A stretch of 6,144 nt of DNA from Candidatus Parcubacteria bacterium. GTDB lineage: Bacteria > Patescibacteriota > Patescibacteriia > CAIXNZ01. The translations under genes were made by a program, and so were the position numbers. How positions within the stretch are numbered: position 1 is the first letter of the stretch; the number at the start of each line of letters is the position of its first letter. The notes under the pieces were generated by a model, which was given only the letters and a program-made list of their open reading frames with translations, was not told the origin of the DNA and made no database searches. Of this stretch, positions 4,361 to 6,144 are shown piece after piece. The stretch spans positions 1 through 6,144 of the forward strand of contig JAPLYF010000080.1 of the NCBI GenBank assembly GCA_026395675.1, read 5' to 3'.

Positions 4361-6136
4361 ATGCTTGACCTGACTCGCTGGAAAACCAAAAAAAAGCACA
4401 GTGCCGGTAAACCCTTAGAAAAAAGGATTAGTTTTCTGTTTTTTGTTTTTTGCTTCTGCGCTTTATTAATCATGGCTAAACTATTTGATTTCCAGGTTTT
4501 AAAATTTGATTTTTATGCTGCCTTGGCGTCTGATCAGCATGATATTTATAAAAAATTATTTCCGGAAAGAGGGACTATTTATCTGAAGGATCGGGAACTC
4601 ACGCTTTTAAGCAATCAAGAAAGTTTATATCCCGCGGCTTTAAACAAGGATTATAATTTAATTTTTGCCCAGCCAAAAAATCTAAAAAAGTCAGCTGAGG
4701 AGATTGCCAAAATTTTGGCGCCTTTGCTTGGTTTAAAAGAAGATGAATTACTGACTAAATTGAGCAAAAAGGACGATCCCTATGAGCCCTTGAAACATAA
4801 GGTTGAGGATAGTTTGGCTGAAGAAATTAAAAATTTAAAAATTGAAGGAATAAACGTGGTCAAGGAAACATTCCGTTATTACCCAGAAAAGGATATTGGC
4901 TCTAATGTTTATGGCTATGTCGGTGTGGGTGATGGTTTAAAAAAGGGCTTTTATGGCCTGGAAGGTTTTTTCAATGAAGAATTAACAGGCAAGCAGGGGG
5001 AAATTCAATCGGAAAAAGATATTACAGGCAATCCGATCTCGACTGCGGAAACAAAATTTAATCGCGCTCTAGACGGAGATAGTTTAGTTTTAACTCTGGA
5101 TAAAACACTTGAATATGAAGTTTGTTCAAAATTAAATGAACATGCCCGGATAATAGGGGCAGATAATGGGACAGCGATTGTTATGAACCCTCAAACAGGC
5201 GCTATTTTGGCCATGTGTTCTTATCCGGATTTTGACCCAAATGAATATAACAAGGTTGATGATATTAGTGTTTATAATAATCGGGCTATTTTTGAACCAT
5301 TTGAAATTGGCTCGATCTTTAAGCCAATTACCATGGCCGCTGGTTTGGACCTGGGTAAGCTCACCCCTGAAACAACTTATTTTGATGATGGGCTGGTCAA
5401 AATTGATAAATTTACCATCAGGAATCATGATAAACTAGCGCACGGCAAAATGACCATGACTCAGGTTTTGGAAAAATCATTAAATACCGGTGCCATTTTC
5501 GCAGCCAGGCAAATCGGAAAAAAAGATTTTGTAAATTATGTTGAGAAATTTGGCTTTGGCAAAAAAACCGGCATTGAATTAGACACAGAGAGTCCTGGCA
5601 ATATTGATGCCTTGTATAAAAAAGGAGAAATTTATATGGCTACTGGCAGTTTTGGCCAGGGCATAACTGCCACACCCATCCAAATGGTTCAGGCCTTTTC
5701 AGCCATTGCCAATGGCGGTGAAATGATAAAACCATATATTATTGATGAGATTCGCAAGCCAGACGGGACTATAATTAAGACCGAACAATCACCAGCTAAA
5801 AGAATCATTAGCTCCAAAACAGCGACTTTGTTGACTGGCATGATGGTTTCAGTAGTTGAAAATGGAGAAGGCACAAAAGCCAAGGTACCCGGCTATTATT
5901 TGGCTGGCAATACAGGCACAGCCCAAATCCCTGATTATAAACTCTGTGGTTATTCTAATAAATCCAATCATTCTTTCATTGGCTTTGCGCCGATTAAAGA
6001 TCAGGTTTTTTTAATGATTATTAAATTTGAAAATCCTAAAAAAGGCAGTTTTGCCTCAGTCAGTACTGCGCCCCTTTTTAGCCGTCTCAGTAAATTTATT
6101 TTGGATTATTATCATGTGGTGCCGGATAAGCTGTGA
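4361..6136 (+). CDS. ftsI: Class B penicillin-binding protein (FtsI-type peptidoglycan transpeptidase)
   Basis: A 591-residue membrane-anchored D,D-transpeptidase that crosslinks peptidoglycan; FtsI acts in septal wall synthesis with FtsW. Residues 1-21 are basic and cytoplasmic, one membrane helix lies at about 24-41, then the N-terminal dimerisation/pedestal domain (PERGTIY at 68-74; YGYVGVG at 184-190; YGLEGFFNEELTGKQG at 198-213) and the transpeptidase domain. Catalytic motif 1 is GSIFK with Ser318 and Lys321; motif 2 is SLN (373-375). Motif 3 reads NTGTAQ (517-522): Asn517 stands where KTG proteins have Lys. The phrases KKTGIELDTESPG (401-413) and SFGQGITATPIQ (430-441) favour FtsI/SpoVD over PBP2 (MrdA), and there is no PASTA domain. 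An extended -10 lies just upstream and no Shine-Dalgarno site is properly placed. The ERG region lacks the usual DRNG form, as I recall for CPR homologues. Class B assignment is sure; the ftsI symbol is likely. Confidence 0.92.
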   Translation: MLDLTRWKTKKKHSAGKPLEKRISFLFFVFCFCALLIMAKLFDFQVLKFDFYAALASDQHDIYKKLFPERGTIYLKDRELTLLSNQESLYPAALNKDYNLIFAQPKNLKKSAEEIAKILAPLLGLKEDELLTKLSKKDDPYEPLKHKVEDSLAEEIKNLKIEGINVVKETFRYYPEKDIGSNVYGYVGVGDGLKKGFYGLEGFFNEELTGKQGEIQSEKDITGNPISTAETKFNRALDGDSLVLTLDKTLEYEVCSKLNEHARIIGADNGTAIVMNPQTGAILAMCSYPDFDPNEYNKVDDISVYNNRAIFEPFEIGSIFKPITMAAGLDLGKLTPETTYFDDGLVKIDKFTIRNHDKLAHGKMTMTQVLEKSLNTGAIFAARQIGKKDFVNYVEKFGFGKKTGIELDTESPGNIDALYKKGEIYMATGSFGQGITATPIQMVQAFSAIANGGEMIKPYIIDEIRKPDGTIIKTEQSPAKRIISSKTATLLTGMMVSVVENGEGTKAKVPGYYLAGNTGTAQIPDYKLCGYSNKSNHSFIGFAPIKDQVFLMIIKFENPKKGSFASVSTAPLFSRLSKFILDYYHVVPDKL

Positions 6137-6144
6137 AAATTAAA
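6133..6144 (+). CDS. Possible start of a downstream gene, cut by the window edge
   Basis: GTG at 6133-6135 overlaps the stop codon of the penicillin-binding protein gene as GTGA and opens a frame reading (M)KIK to the window end. Such 4-base overlaps usually mean translational coupling. Only four codons are visible, so the product cannot be named; division-cluster genes commonly follow ftsI, which is context only. Confidence 0.3.

Noticed and set aside
5132..5428. Minus-strand and alternative-frame open stretches inside the penicillin-binding protein gene
   Set aside because: They overlap the catalytic domain coding sequence and have no start signals; they are shadows of the real frame.

Overview
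The window looks like chromosomal DNA from a bacterium of the Candidate Phyla Radiation (Patescibacteria, probably Parcubacteria-like). This is inferred from the A+T-rich composition, short genes packed with little spacing, almost no Shine-Dalgarno sites, spacers full of short repeats, and the style of the FtsI-type protein and the small membrane proteins. No rRNA or other phylogenetic marker is present, so the assignment is tentative. All confident genes are on the + strand.

Region 1 (1-280) is a compact, self-contained transcription unit. It has a near-consensus promoter (TTGACA, 17 bp, TATTAT with an extended -10 TG), a perfect 17-bp dyad at the expected transcript start, a full AAGGAGG ribosome binding site, a 42-residue zinc-ribbon-like protein, and a long two-part hairpin terminator. 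Region 2 (283-428) has no gene; it holds short direct and inverted repeats and a 22-bp palindrome. Region 3 (429-1676) is rarA, a replication-associated AAA+ ATPase, ended by a hairpin terminator. Region 4 (1757-2095) is a small four-helix membrane protein of the phage-holin-4 (PF04020) type with its own promoter candidate, followed by two consecutive hairpins whose loops are largely complementary.

Region 5 (2175-4282) may be one transcript: queH (epoxyqueuosine reductase, tRNA modification), an unrecognised 110-residue soluble protein, an unrecognised three-helix membrane protein, and a slipin (SPFH/band 7) 10 bases downstream of it. A strong terminator follows at 4302-4332. Region 6 (4361-6136) is a class B penicillin-binding protein, most likely FtsI, which crosslinks septal peptidoglycan. 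A further gene may start at 6133 in a GTGA overlap and run out of the window.

Most of the content is core housekeeping: replication repair, tRNA modification, membrane organisation and cell wall synthesis. The points most worth a second look are the isolated zinc-ribbon mini-gene with its unusually complete expression signals, the Asn in place of Lys in the KTG motif of the penicillin-binding protein, the repeated terminator-plus-promoter module upstream of two genes, and the repeat and hairpin content of the spacers. I found no CRISPR array, tRNA, rRNA, insertion sequence or integrase.
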